Origin: an uncultured Bacteroidota bacterium
Lineage (GTDB): Bacteria > Bacteroidota > Bacteroidia > UKL13-3
Assembly: GCA_903850915.1 (NCBI GenBank)
Contig: CAINMV010000015.1
Coordinates: forward strand, 37,898 to 101,897
Direction: 5' to 3'
DNA: 64,000 bases
The position numbers and the translations under genes are program-made. Under the pieces are notes generated by a model. It was given only the letters and a program-made list of their open reading frames with translations, made no database searches and was not told the origin of the DNA. Below, piece after piece: positions 54,017 to 62,888 of the stretch. How positions within the stretch are numbered: position 1 is the first letter of the stretch; each line of letters starts with the position of its first letter.

Positions 54017-54050
54017 AAAAAAAGCTCCAGCGATAAACTGAAGCTTTTTT
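54017..54050. terminator. Bidirectional terminator
   Basis: An A-run, then AGCT-C-CAG pairing with CTG-A-AGCT around a seven-base loop, then six T. It follows the charged-tail gene on the minus strand. Confidence 0.75.
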
Positions 54051-54068
54051 ATATATTTTAATTTCACA

Positions 54069-54911
54069 CTATTCGTCTTCTTCTTCCTCCTCTGTTTTCT
54101 TTTTCTTCTCTTTTTTAGGAGCAGGAGCAGGCTTAGCTTTCTCTTTCTTAGGTTCTGGCTTGGCATCCGCCTCATCGTCTTCATCATCGTTAGTGGCTTT
54201 TTTAGGAGCTACTGTAGCTTTGGCTTTCTCAGGTTTAGAGACTGGTGCGGCTTCTTCCTCCTCATCATCATTAGTTTTCTTTGGAGCTATTTTAGCTTTC
54301 TCTGGCTTGGCAGCAGGAGCCGCCTCCTCGTCTTCATTATCTCCACTATCACCTTTTGACTTTTTAACTTTAGCATCTTTCTTAACTGGCTTCTCCTCGT
54401 CCATAGATTCTTCATCCTCGTCTTTTTTGTTCTTTTTCTTGCTTGCAGAAACAGGTGTTTTATCTGCATCTCTTATAAAACCCCCTTTTTTATCAAACTC
54501 TACTTCAAGTAATTCTTTTATTTTTCGAAGCATAGCAACATAGGTGGTTTTCTTGTCGTAGGTATCTCTCTTCTTCATGCTGATTACTTTGTAACCTGCA
54601 TAATTTTCTTCTATATATTTTAACGCCACCTTATTGTGTTGTGCTTTAGACAACTCTTTCTCGGTGTATAGCATTTTGCCATCGCCACTATAACACGCAC
54701 CCATTTTCACATCGTTATATTTAAAATCAACACGATAGTTCTCTTCTTCGGCTGTCCAAATTGGCTTTTTGGCGAGTTTGTATTTTTTGGTGAAGGCCTG
54801 TTCTACCGAAGTAGGTGGATCAACACTAATAGCGCCTGACTTGCTCTTCTGAGCGAACGCGGTACCACCGAATGCAATAATGGTTGCTATAAACAACAGT
54901 AATTTCTTCAT
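54069..54911 (-). CDS. Exported protein with PepSY-like domain and charged repeat tail
   Basis: 280 residues. The signal peptide is residues 1-20 (LLLFIATIIAFGGTAFAQ). Residues ~30-145 resemble a PepSY-like/BLIP-like exported domain (PTSVEQAFTKKYKLAKKPIW, AALKYIEENYAGYKVI-type helix and strand pattern). The last ~135 residues are almost only Lys, Glu, Asp, Ala and Pro, in imperfect repeats such as KPEKAKIAPKKTNDDEEEEA and KPEKAKATVAPKKATNDDED, ending EEEEEDE. Such a disordered polyampholyte tail on an exported protein is unusual. A full promoter (54939-54969) and a terminator (54017-54050) delimit a single-gene unit. Function unknown. Confidence 0.75.
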   Translation of the reverse strand: MKKLLLFIATIIAFGGTAFAQKSKSGAISVDPPTSVEQAFTKKYKLAKKPIWTAEEENYRVDFKYNDVKMGACYSGDGKMLYTEKELSKAQHNKVALKYIEENYAGYKVISMKKRDTYDKKTTYVAMLRKIKELLEVEFDKKGGFIRDADKTPVSASKKKNKKDEDEESMDEEKPVKKDAKVKKSKGDSGDNEDEEAAPAAKPEKAKIAPKKTNDDEEEEAAPVSKPEKAKATVAPKKATNDDEDDEADAKPEPKKEKAKPAPAPKKEKKKKTEEEEEDE

Positions 54912-54938
54912 GACAGAAAAATTCTTTTTTAAACACTA

Positions 54939-54969
54939 CAAACATATCTAATTTTATCAAATACCCAAA
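54939..54969 (-). promoter_or_regulatory. Full Bacteroidota-type promoter of the charged-tail gene
   Basis: On the minus strand TTTG (54966-54969) is separated by 19 bases from TATGTTTG (54939-54946), a good match to TTTG-N19-TAnnTTTG. It lies 27 bases before the ATG. Confidence 0.6.
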
Positions 54970-55076
54970 CTGTTTTTTTCTGAATGTTGATTAATTAGAA
55001 TTGTTTTACGATAGATTCGTAATTTTAAGATATAAAAAGAGGAAGATTACGTAAAATAGAGGTAACAATTCCTTTA

Positions 55077-56270
55077 CTATTCTTCGTTTATCGCTGAAAT
55101 ACCTGGAAGTGCCTTACCTTCAAAATACTCTAAAAGTGCACCACCACCGGTACTTACATAGCTCACCCGATCTTCAAAACCAAACTTAGCCACTGCAGCA
55201 GCAGAATCGCCGCCGCCCACCAGGCTAAAAGCACCTTTTTCCGTTGCTTCGGCCACAGCGAGGGCTACTGCTTTGGTGCCATTTTCGAAATTACTCATTT
55301 CAAACACACCCATTGGGCCGTTCCAAAGTACCGTTTTAGACTTCACAATGGCATCGAAAAATGTTTTACGTGCCATCGCACCAATATCGAGACCCATCAT
55401 ATCTTCTGGAATTTGCATATTGTCGGCCTCCCCAATCACAGCATCATTGCTAAATGCATTGGAGGTTATACTATCGTGTGGTAGCAAAAGTTGGATGTTA
55501 TTATCTTTAGCTTTTTGGATTATTTCTTTGCATAGTTGCACACGATCTTCCTCGACAAGCGACTTGCCAATATTTCCGCCCATGGCTTTAAAGAATGTAT
55601 ATGCCATACCACCACCAATGATCATGGTGTCGACCTTTTCCATTAAACTTTCAATGATAAGCAACTTATCGCTCACCTTTGCTCCCCCCATTATTGCGGT
55701 AAAAGGCCGTTCAAAGTTATTCATCACTTTCTCCGCATTGGCTATTTCCTTGGCCATAACGTATCCGAAACATTTGTTGCCCGAAAAAAACTGAGCGATA
55801 ACAGCAGTGCTGGCATGCGCCCGATGTGCAGTTCCAAAGGCGTCATTAACATAGAAATCTCCTAATGCGGCTAGTTTTTTAGAAAACTCTAAATCCCCCT
55901 TTTCTTCTTCAGGATAAAAACGAAGGTTTTCTAGCAAAAGCACGTCCTTAGCCTCCAACGATGAAGACAATGCTGAGGCTTCTGACCCAATACAGTCTGG
56001 CGCGAATTTAACATCGCAGTCGAGTAGGTTGCTCAGATGCTTTACAATATGTATTAAAGAGTACTTTTCTTCTGGACCTGTTTTAGGACGCCCTAGGTGA
56101 CTCATAAGAATTACAGAACCTCCTTCTTTTCTAATTTTCTGAATGGTTGGAATCGCAGCAAGGATGCGTGCGTCATCAGAAATTGAATAGTCTTTATTTA
56201 AAGGCACATTAAAATCCACCCTAAGGAGAACTTTTCTATTGGCAAAATTAAAATCATCAATGGTCTTCAT
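55077..56270 (-). CDS. pgk: Phosphoglycerate kinase
   Basis: The glycolytic enzyme that makes ATP from 1,3-bisphosphoglycerate. 397 residues from the ATG at 56270 (KTIDDFNFANRKVLLRVDFN). Landmarks are RVDFNVPL with the substrate Asp/Asn, LMSHLGRPK, ENLRFYPEEEKG, VLWNGPMGVFE, and the C-terminal GGGDSAAA nucleotide loop. Additional upstream codons to 56387 do not fit the family, and a -7 box (56298-56305) lies within them. Confidence 0.97.
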   Translation of the reverse strand: MKTIDDFNFANRKVLLRVDFNVPLNKDYSISDDARILAAIPTIQKIRKEGGSVILMSHLGRPKTGPEEKYSLIHIVKHLSNLLDCDVKFAPDCIGSEASALSSSLEAKDVLLLENLRFYPEEEKGDLEFSKKLAALGDFYVNDAFGTAHRAHASTAVIAQFFSGNKCFGYVMAKEIANAEKVMNNFERPFTAIMGGAKVSDKLLIIESLMEKVDTMIIGGGMAYTFFKAMGGNIGKSLVEEDRVQLCKEIIQKAKDNNIQLLLPHDSITSNAFSNDAVIGEADNMQIPEDMMGLDIGAMARKTFFDAIVKSKTVLWNGPMGVFEMSNFENGTKAVALAVAEATEKGAFSLVGGGDSAAAVAKFGFEDRVSYVSTGGGALLEYFEGKALPGISAINEE

Positions 56271-56297
56271 ATAAAGGTTTAAACTTTTTTTGGGTGA

Positions 56298-56305
56298 CAA
56301 ATATA
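56298..56305 (-). promoter_or_regulatory. -7 box of pgk
   Basis: On the minus strand this reads TATATTTG (TAnnTTTG), 27 bases before the ATG. Confidence 0.45.
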
Positions 56306-56457
56306 GCGCATTGGAAATAATACCTGCCGAAAAACTTAAAAGTCCTTGACTTATGTATTTTGTATCAATTGTATTAAAAAATGACAAATAATCATCGATT
56401 TCATTTTAAAACAGGACATTAACCTTCCTTTTGATGTTTTTTGTGCTAATTCGCACC

Positions 56458-58290
56458 ATGTTACGTAAATTTATTCACCTTGCCTTTAACTTACTGCTGC
56501 TTTTGGTCGTAAAAGCCGGTTTTTCACAATCAATCAGTTTCTCGCCTGTAAATCTTACTTTCACCAACCCAATTCTAACTACCAGCGCCGATAGCGCAGT
56601 TGTAAATCTCACCAACAATAGTTGCGGATTTATCCATGTATTTTATATCTATAGTCCTATTTCAGAATTTAAGATCAGCGACACCTCTGGATTCTGGATT
56701 GCACCTTCTACCTCAAAATCGTTTCGGGTAAAATTTAAACCAAGACACAACATCCAATATAATAGTACCGTGTTAATGCATACCAACGTTGGAGATTTCT
56801 CATTTCCGGTAGCAGGATATGGCAAATACGTTGAAGCTTATTACGACAATACGTATAACAAATTTGACGAAGCATTAAAAACATCCCTGAATACCATCTT
56901 AGGAACCAACTTTTTAAGTTTTAGCTATAATGCGGCCCGAGATAAGATGTTCATGGAGATCGATAATAAAAAGGTGAACGGTCAAGGAGCAACTCAAAAC
57001 ACATTGGAATGCATTTATACTGGGCGCTTGGCGGTAGGATATATTGCTCGAACAGATTGCCAAACTAACAGCAGTTTTAATACAGAACATACTTGGCCAC
57101 AAAGTTTATTCAGCTCAAGTAGTCCTATGGTAAGCGATTTAAATCACTTATTTCCTACCGATGATGCTGCCAATAATTACAGGAGCAACAATGCTTTTGG
57201 AATGGTAAGTAGTCCATCATGGAGTAATGGAGGGTCTAAGGGCATCTCTACACTTTTTGAGCCACGCGACGCACAAAAAGGACGTTCTGCGCGAGCAATG
57301 CTATATTTTGCGATTCGATACAATAATCCTGCCTATGGATTGGTAACCTTCTTCGGTCCACAAGAAAGTATTTTGCGCACTTGGTGTATGCAATTTTTAC
57401 CCGATACCATCGACAGAAAGAGAAATGAGGATATTTTCGCTTATCAAAGAAACCGCAACCCTTTTATTGATCATCCTGAATTTTTAGAACGAATTACCTC
57501 AATTGCCAATACTTCGGTTGCACCTTCAAAATCTTTGCTTTGGTGCGACGCACAGCAAATTAACAATGCTGCCTATGTTTATGACTCAATAAATTACAAA
57601 GTAATCGTATACAATAATGGCAACACTGATATTGCTTGTTCTCAAATAAAATGTAGCCAAAGTCAATTTGCCTTGAACGCGGCTAGCGCTAACTTTAGCC
57701 GACAAGCCGTTTTAGAAATTTCATTAAGAAAGTTACTTAATGCTACTGGCAATATTATCGATACACTTATCATTGAAAATAATAGCACCACCCAGCCAAC
57801 ATTAAAAATCCCCATCAGCATTAATGTAAATGCTATTAAAATAATACCGAACAAAACTTCAATACTTGCAACGAATGATAGTGCTATACTTACTATTGCC
57901 TCAAATGGAACTGTAAGCTGGAACACGGGTGGCACGGGCAAAAGCCTTGTTGTGAGAACTGCTGGAATTTATTTTGCTTATATTACTGATAGTACTGGTT
58001 GTCATCATACCGATACGGTGACAATCATCTTAGGCAGCAACGGAATCAAAAACTCTGCATTAAAAGGCTTTAGTGCATCACCCAATCCATGCAGAGATTT
58101 TATAACTGTTATAAGTGGATCCTCAGAAATAGAGCACTTTGTTTTTGTTAATTCTCTAGGGCAAAAGCTTGCTTCATTTGATACAAATCCAACAGAAAAA
58201 ACACAACTTGAAGTCCTAAATTATCCTTCGGGGATATATTACTTACAATCGGCGAATGGAAAAGGAGTGCGAATTGTTATTAGGAATTAA
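56458..58290 (+). CDS. T9SS-secreted endonuclease I family nuclease
   Basis: 610 residues. A signal peptide (LLLLLVVKAGFSQ) is followed by an Ig-like/Hydin-like domain at ~22-120 (VNLTNNSCGFIHVFYI), then the endonuclease I domain at ~130-345. Its active-site region has NTEHTWPQSLF with H211 and SDLNHLFPTDDAANNYRSNN with H230, as in NucM/EndA beta-beta-alpha-metal nucleases. A further beta domain follows and the last ~80 residues are a T9SS sorting domain (FSASPNPCRDFITVI, YPSGIYYLQSANG). It likely degrades extracellular DNA or RNA for nutrients. The ATG at 56458 gives the cleanest signal; ATG 56434 is an alternative. Confidence 0.88.
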   Translation: MLRKFIHLAFNLLLLLVVKAGFSQSISFSPVNLTFTNPILTTSADSAVVNLTNNSCGFIHVFYIYSPISEFKISDTSGFWIAPSTSKSFRVKFKPRHNIQYNSTVLMHTNVGDFSFPVAGYGKYVEAYYDNTYNKFDEALKTSLNTILGTNFLSFSYNAARDKMFMEIDNKKVNGQGATQNTLECIYTGRLAVGYIARTDCQTNSSFNTEHTWPQSLFSSSSPMVSDLNHLFPTDDAANNYRSNNAFGMVSSPSWSNGGSKGISTLFEPRDAQKGRSARAMLYFAIRYNNPAYGLVTFFGPQESILRTWCMQFLPDTIDRKRNEDIFAYQRNRNPFIDHPEFLERITSIANTSVAPSKSLLWCDAQQINNAAYVYDSINYKVIVYNNGNTDIACSQIKCSQSQFALNAASANFSRQAVLEISLRKLLNATGNIIDTLIIENNSTTQPTLKIPISINVNAIKIIPNKTSILATNDSAILTIASNGTVSWNTGGTGKSLVVRTAGIYFAYITDSTGCHHTDTVTIILGSNGIKNSALKGFSASPNPCRDFITVISGSSEIEHFVFVNSLGQKLASFDTNPTEKTQLEVLNYPSGIYYLQSANGKGVRIVIRN

Positions 58291-58291
58291 A

Positions 58292-58318
58292 AATTGCGAA
58301 ACTATATTCGACGCAATT
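58292..58318. terminator. Weak convergent hairpin
   Basis: AATTGCG and CGCAATT form a 7-bp stem around a 13-base loop between convergent genes. No long T-tract, so only tentative. Confidence 0.25.
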
Positions 58319-59030
58319 ACTCTACCTCAATAAATTCCTCTGAAATCCATCCTTCAATAAAGTCATCTTGGTTCTCAGAATCATCGTAAACAACATAAAC
58401 AAAACCATTGCGTTGTTTTTTTACAGTTACCGATAAACTCGCCTTAAATTTCTGATTCGAATTATCGGAATTTTCGGGTGTACTATATACATCAACCGGA
58501 AAGGCAGGGCTAGCTAAAACATTATAGCGCTGTCCAATCGTAATATTCTTAGAATTTTGTTGCATTTGCTCTCCTGCATTTTCTGCTTTCTTTGTGTTAT
58601 CATACGATTCTGTAGAATCGTTTGATTTATTCTCTTCCAATTTTTCATCCTTAATAAATGCGTCTTTTCCTTTTTTGAATATTTTATCCACCTCCGTATT
58701 TACCTCTTTTGATATGAATACATTGCCAAGAATACCAAAGCCAATTGTTTCATTGACACCATACATAGAGAATTTTGTAGTAGAAAAGATAAGGTAGTTA
58801 TGTCGGGTAATTGCTTGATCTAAATTCTCTTCTATGGCAGCAATTCCTATTATTCCAGCAAATTCTTTAACCCAAAAATTGTTTGTAGTCGAGGCGATAT
58901 TTTTATTTAAAGACGCCAGAATTTCTCTTTTCGCTTCTGCCTTATGATCGGCGGTAGAAGGATTTGTTTGATATAAAATAAACAAAGCGATAAGGATATA
59001 GAGCCAAGTCCAGCTGCTAGATTTTTCCAT
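58317..59030 (-). CDS. DUF4359-like membrane-anchored protein with SH3-like C-terminus
   Basis: 237 residues. One N-terminal membrane helix (WTWLYILIALFILYQTNPS) is followed by a DUF4359-like domain, whose NYLIFSTTKFSMYG and TIGFGILGNVFIS resemble that family. A charged Lys/Glu/Asp/Ser linker sits at ~115-160, and a C-terminal beta region (IGQRYNVLASPAFPVDVYST, ending GWISEEFIEVE) resembles a bacterial SH3 domain. No enzyme motif is visible. The ATG at 59030 was chosen because the upstream nine codons look non-coding. Function unknown; a role at the cell envelope is inferred from the anchor and SH3-like end. Confidence 0.65.
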   Translation of the reverse strand: MEKSSSWTWLYILIALFILYQTNPSTADHKAEAKREILASLNKNIASTTNNFWVKEFAGIIGIAAIEENLDQAITRHNYLIFSTTKFSMYGVNETIGFGILGNVFISKEVNTEVDKIFKKGKDAFIKDEKLEENKSNDSTESYDNTKKAENAGEQMQQNSKNITIGQRYNVLASPAFPVDVYSTPENSDNSNQKFKASLSVTVKKQRNGFVYVVYDDSENQDDFIEGWISEEFIEVE

Positions 59031-59141
59031 GATAATAATCAAGTTAAGTGTGTGCAATAATATTAAAAATCATGAAAACTAAAAGTGATTTTTAGAGCCA
59101 TTTTAATAATTTGCGATTTAATTAACGAACTAAAAATACGT

Positions 59142-59531
59142 CTATTCTCCACGTATTGCCTTTGCTATTTCTTGCATCTGATCCGGCAACATCTTTAATT
59201 TAACATTAGAGAAATTCATGTCGCCTACATGATCCATTGGTATCAAATGTATGTGAGTATGAGGCACTTCTAGTCCAATAACAGCAACACCGATTCTACG
59301 ACAAGGGATTGCAGATTTAATGGCAATAGCCACCTTCTTAGCAAACACCATAAGCCCAGATAGGCGCTCATCATCAAGATCAAAAATATAATCGTTCTCA
59401 ATTTTAGGAATCACCAAGGTATGTCCTTTCGTTAAAGGAGAGACATCTAAAAACGCGAGATAATTTTCATCTTCTGCAATTTTATAAGCTGGTATTTCGC
59501 CATTAACAATTTTGGTAAATAATGTTGCCAT
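59142..59531 (-). CDS. HIT-family nucleotide hydrolase
   Basis: 129 residues. The histidine triad HTHIHLIPM lies at residues 91-99. FTKIVNGEIPAYKIAEDENY at the N-terminus is the usual Hint-type opening. Such enzymes remove AMP or other groups from nucleoside phosphates; the exact substrate is unknown. It lies 36 bases after the anti-sigma-like gene on the same strand. Confidence 0.92.
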   Translation of the reverse strand: MATLFTKIVNGEIPAYKIAEDENYLAFLDVSPLTKGHTLVIPKIENDYIFDLDDERLSGLMVFAKKVAIAIKSAIPCRRIGVAVIGLEVPHTHIHLIPMDHVGDMNFSNVKLKMLPDQMQEIAKAIRGE

Positions 59532-59567
59532 CGTATTCTATATTTATTAGGGTATTTTCTGTTAAAT

Positions 59568-60521
59568 TTATTTTTTCAAATCTAAATCTGCAATTCTTTT
59601 CGCATCCGTTTCTTTTTTCATTGACGTGTAATTTTCGGTAGCCTCAAGCTTATAATATTCATTTTTGTATTTCATAAAAATCACATCTTTTAACTCCTGA
59701 AAACTAGCTTGTAGTGGGTCGAAATTACCGTAAATAACAAGTAAATTGTGATGCAAACGATAACCATTATAGTTAATTGGCGAATGCCAGAATTGCACCT
59801 CCAATCGTAATTTATCGCCTGCAACCACTACCGTGTATAAATCATTTACACTAGTTTTATATTGTTCAGGCTTGGCAATATATATTTTACGAGGTATGGA
59901 TAAAAAAGTATCAAATAACATATCATCACCAACTACCTTAATATTGTCGGCGGTTGCTACAGCGTCCGATTCATTTAATGCTTGTGCTTGATTATCTTGC
60001 TTTTCGTTAGTGGTGTACAATAATTCTGGTTGCGCCTCCTTAATATTTACCGTAGAATTTTGTTTTGGTTGATCCTCTTTGTTGTTTGTGGCTGTTTCTT
60101 TTTGCACCACCAAAGAACCTCCTTTCTCTGCCAAACTCCCAATCGAATCAGGCATTGGAGTATGCGCTACTTCGAATTTTGATCTAATTTCCTCCTGTTG
60201 CGCAAGAATATTCTGCTCTACTAGTTTTTTGTAAATTACGAAATAGCTTAAAATGCAAAGCGCAATGGAGGCTGCAGCTGTGGCAAAAAATGCCGGTGTT
60301 TTAAAAAATGGAACCGGCTTCACTTTTATATTATTACTTATAAAGGTCTTCAATTCCGACTTCCGATTTTCGGCAATAGCAGTCACGATGAGTTGGTATA
60401 ACTCATAGTCGTGTTGAAAATCCTCGTCGATTCGCAGCTTTGATTCAACCTGAAGTAGTTCTTCTTGCGAAAGCATACCGCGCATGTACGAATCAAACAA
60501 CTCAAAATTATTGGTTTCCAT
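59568..60521 (-). CDS. Putative anti-sigma factor, membrane-spanning
   Basis: 317 residues. A cytoplasmic N-terminal part (residues 1-75: FELFDSYMRGMLSQEELLQ, with helices suited to holding a sigma factor) is followed by one membrane helix near 78-98 (FFATAAASIALCILSYFVIY). A periplasmic Gln/Asn/Glu-rich linker and a beta-containing end domain complete it. No zinc-binding HCC motif is seen, so it is not a classical ZAS anti-sigma factor. It lies 8 bases after the ECF sigma gene, the standard arrangement. The call rests on gene order and topology. Confidence 0.7.
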   Translation of the reverse strand: METNNFELFDSYMRGMLSQEELLQVESKLRIDEDFQHDYELYQLIVTAIAENRKSELKTFISNNIKVKPVPFFKTPAFFATAAASIALCILSYFVIYKKLVEQNILAQQEEIRSKFEVAHTPMPDSIGSLAEKGGSLVVQKETATNNKEDQPKQNSTVNIKEAQPELLYTTNEKQDNQAQALNESDAVATADNIKVVGDDMLFDTFLSIPRKIYIAKPEQYKTSVNDLYTVVVAGDKLRLEVQFWHSPINYNGYRLHHNLLVIYGNFDPLQASFQELKDVIFMKYKNEYYKLEATENYTSMKKETDAKRIADLDLKK

Positions 60522-60529
60522 GGAATAGT

Positions 60530-61093
60530 TTATAAGTCGTGTTTATTGAATCTTTGTTTTATAATTTCTTGCAAACGTTTCAAACATTGGTATTTCTTTG
60601 CCTTCACCGTATCCGCATTATTAAATCCCATAAGCTCACCAATCTGCGTCATTGAATATCCATCAAAATAGTAATAAGATAATAACTGTTTGCAGGTGGC
60701 ACCCAATTCATCCATACAATTTAGAAGCACTTTACGGTCGAACTGCGATGGCCCTTGCAATACGGGGTTTATATGGTCATATTCGTTTTGATGGATGTTT
60801 ACCACACGTTGCTTTTTCTTTAACATTTTAAGCCATAAATTTTTGACTATGGCATATAAATAAGTTCTTAAAGCCGAAGACAACTGGAACTCCGGCTTCG
60901 CCGAATTTTGCCATACAATAATCACTGCTTCCTGCAACAGATCATCAACATCTTCGATTCCACCATTATTTTGCAAAACATATTTTTTAATACTCGAATA
61001 GTTTTCCTCGAACAAATAAATTAGTATTTGCTGATTTCCTGCACGTATTTCTTGCAGAATCTCGGTATCGGAGTAGTGTCGTTTTCGAGCCAT
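60530..61093 (-). CDS. ECF-type RNA polymerase sigma-70 factor
   Basis: 187 residues. Region 2 contains DVDDLLQEAVIIVWQ, the core-binding and -10 recognition helix. Region 4 contains YYYFDGYSMTQIGELMGFNN then DTVKAKKYQCLKRLQ, the helix-turn-helix for -35 recognition. The linker is ordinary. Downstream, 8 bases away, lies a membrane protein that probably acts as its anti-sigma factor. A -7 box (61197-61204) lies about 103 bases upstream, so the operon is at least partly driven by the housekeeping sigma. Confidence 0.92.
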   Translation of the reverse strand: MARKRHYSDTEILQEIRAGNQQILIYLFEENYSSIKKYVLQNNGGIEDVDDLLQEAVIIVWQNSAKPEFQLSSALRTYLYAIVKNLWLKMLKKKQRVVNIHQNEYDHINPVLQGPSQFDRKVLLNCMDELGATCKQLLSYYYFDGYSMTQIGELMGFNNADTVKAKKYQCLKRLQEIIKQRFNKHDL

Positions 61094-61196
61094 TGATTAC
61101 TTAAGGCAAAGAAAGGTAAATTGTGTTTGACGAAAGAAAATTAAATTCTAATGTAACTATTTATTAAGTTATTCGTATTCATTACGTTGAGGGTTA

Positions 61197-61204
61197 CAAA
61201 GGTA
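61197..61204 (-). promoter_or_regulatory. -7 box of the sigma/anti-sigma operon
   Basis: On the minus strand this reads TACCTTTG (TAnnTTTG). A TTG (61229-61231 as CAA on the plus strand) lies 24 bases upstream. The leader would be about 95 bases. Confidence 0.45.
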
Positions 61205-61248
61205 AAATACTTAACAACTTTTTAGAAACAATATTATATCAATTATAC

Positions 61249-61256
61249 TAAATTTG
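61249..61256 (+). promoter_or_regulatory. -7 box of htrA
   Basis: TAAATTTG matches TAnnTTTG, 79 bases before the htrA ATG. It lies back to back with the sigma operon promoter. Confidence 0.4.
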
Positions 61257-61335
61257 CTTTTTGATTTTGTGATTTTATTTTTACTATAAATTAATTTATT
61301 AACTAACTAATTTCATTTTTAATCTAATTCTTCAC

Positions 61336-62790
61336 ATGAAAAAGTATCTCGTTTTTTTTAGTGTTGCCTTATTGGGAGGCATTACCGCTTTAGGTTTATC
61401 GAAGGTATTCACATCGAATTCACCCTCTGAATTTGGTGCAAAACAAAATTTCCAATTTACCGGAATGGCTGGAGATATGCCTCAGGCTAATTTTATTAAT
61501 GCGGCACAGGTTGCTACACCAGCGGTGGTGCATGTTAAGGTAACCGGAAGCACTGACAGTCCAACTGGTGATGGCGAGAGTCAGGAGCAATTCGACCCCC
61601 TAGATTTTTTTCGCAAACATGGTTTCACTATGCCCAATCAAGGTGAATCGCAAAAATCAGGATCTGGCGTTATTTTAAGCGAAGATGGCTATATTGTAAC
61701 CAACAACCACGTAATTGAAGGTGGTGGAAGCATAGAAGTAGTGTTGAACAATAAAAAAAGCTATAAATGCACCCTTGTTGGTAGCGACCCTAATTTCGAT
61801 ATTGCCTTACTTAAAATCGACCCCAAAGAAAAATTACAATTTGTAAGCTATGGCAATAGTGATGAAGTAAAAGTTGGTGAATGGGTGTTGGCAGTTGGAA
61901 ATCCGTTTAACTTAACCTCTACAGTAACTGCTGGTATTGTAAGTGCCAAAGCAAGAAACATAAGACTCATCAATGGTTCTTCTCCAGTTGAGGCATTTAT
62001 TCAAACAGATGCTGCTGTAAACCCGGGAAATAGTGGTGGCGCATTGGTAAACGCCAAAGGCGAATTAATCGGAATAAATACAGCAATTGCTTCACAAACA
62101 GGCAACTACGAAGGCTATGCGTTTGCTGTTCCGGTGAATATTGTTAAAAAAGTAGTCGACGACCTTCATAAATATGGCAAAGTTCAACGCGGATACCTCG
62201 GAATTCAAATCACGGATGTAGATGCCAAAAAAGCAGAGGAAAATGATTTAAAGGAGGTGAAGGGAATATTTGTTGAGAAAACAAACGATGGCAGCGCTGC
62301 AGCCGAGGCTGGACTTAAAAAAGGCGATGTGATTTTAAAAGTAGACGATGTAGAAGTGAATGCAGTAAGCGAATTACAAGAGCAAATAAGCCGCCGCAAA
62401 CCTGGTGATAAAGTGGCTCTTAGTTACTTGCGTGATAATACACTTAAGACCACGGATGTTATTTTGAAAAATGAAGCAGGAAACACCAAAATTACCGAGA
62501 GTGCTGCCATCGAAACCGGAAGGGCATTGGGTGCTGAGTTTGCAAGTATGGATAAAAATGCACTTCAAAAAATGGAATTAAAAAACGGGGTTAAGGTAAC
62601 TAAAGTGGGAACAGGGAAATTTAGAAGTGCCGGCATACCTGAAGGATTTGTAATCACCAAAGTTGATAAAAAAGATGTAAGCTCCGTGAGCGAAGTTACT
62701 GCAGCCATCGTAAGTAAAAAAGGAGGTGTTTTGGTGGAGGGAATAAATCCTGATGGAACCAAAGGTTATTATGCTTTAGGAATTGAATAG
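61336..62790 (+). CDS. HtrA/DegP-type periplasmic serine protease
   Basis: 484 residues. A signal peptide or anchor (LVFFSVALLGGITALGLSKV) is followed by a trypsin-like domain with triad H125 (NNHVIEGG), D155 (FDIALLKI) and S233 (NPGNSGGAL). Two PDZ domains follow (~residues 280-375 and ~400-480). The first contains GYLGIQITDVDAKKAEEND. It degrades or refolds damaged exported proteins. It is divergent from the ECF sigma operon, which in many bacteria responds to envelope stress, so control by that sigma is reasonable but unproven. Confidence 0.94.
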   Translation: MKKYLVFFSVALLGGITALGLSKVFTSNSPSEFGAKQNFQFTGMAGDMPQANFINAAQVATPAVVHVKVTGSTDSPTGDGESQEQFDPLDFFRKHGFTMPNQGESQKSGSGVILSEDGYIVTNNHVIEGGGSIEVVLNNKKSYKCTLVGSDPNFDIALLKIDPKEKLQFVSYGNSDEVKVGEWVLAVGNPFNLTSTVTAGIVSAKARNIRLINGSSPVEAFIQTDAAVNPGNSGGALVNAKGELIGINTAIASQTGNYEGYAFAVPVNIVKKVVDDLHKYGKVQRGYLGIQITDVDAKKAEENDLKEVKGIFVEKTNDGSAAAEAGLKKGDVILKVDDVEVNAVSELQEQISRRKPGDKVALSYLRDNTLKTTDVILKNEAGNTKITESAAIETGRALGAEFASMDKNALQKMELKNGVKVTKVGTGKFRSAGIPEGFVITKVDKKDVSSVSEVTAAIVSKKGGVLVEGINPDGTKGYYALGIE

Positions 62791-62818
62791 ATTATTTTGA
62801 ATATAAATTATTGAAAGA

Positions 62819-62844
62819 GGCTGTTCTTTAGAACGGCCTTTTTT
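62819..62844 (+). terminator. Rho-independent terminator of htrA
   Basis: GGCTGTTC pairs with GAACGGCC (one G-U pair) around a TTTA loop, then six T. Confidence 0.85.
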
Positions 62845-62888
62845 ATAACCTAAAATTACGCTTTCGTTTATTTGAATATTTTTTTAAA

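Noticed and set aside
54160..54543. Plus-strand frame of 127 codons, rich in Ser and Ala
   Set aside because: It is the exact antisense of the Lys/Glu/Asp repeat tail. Its composition is explained by the complementary codons.
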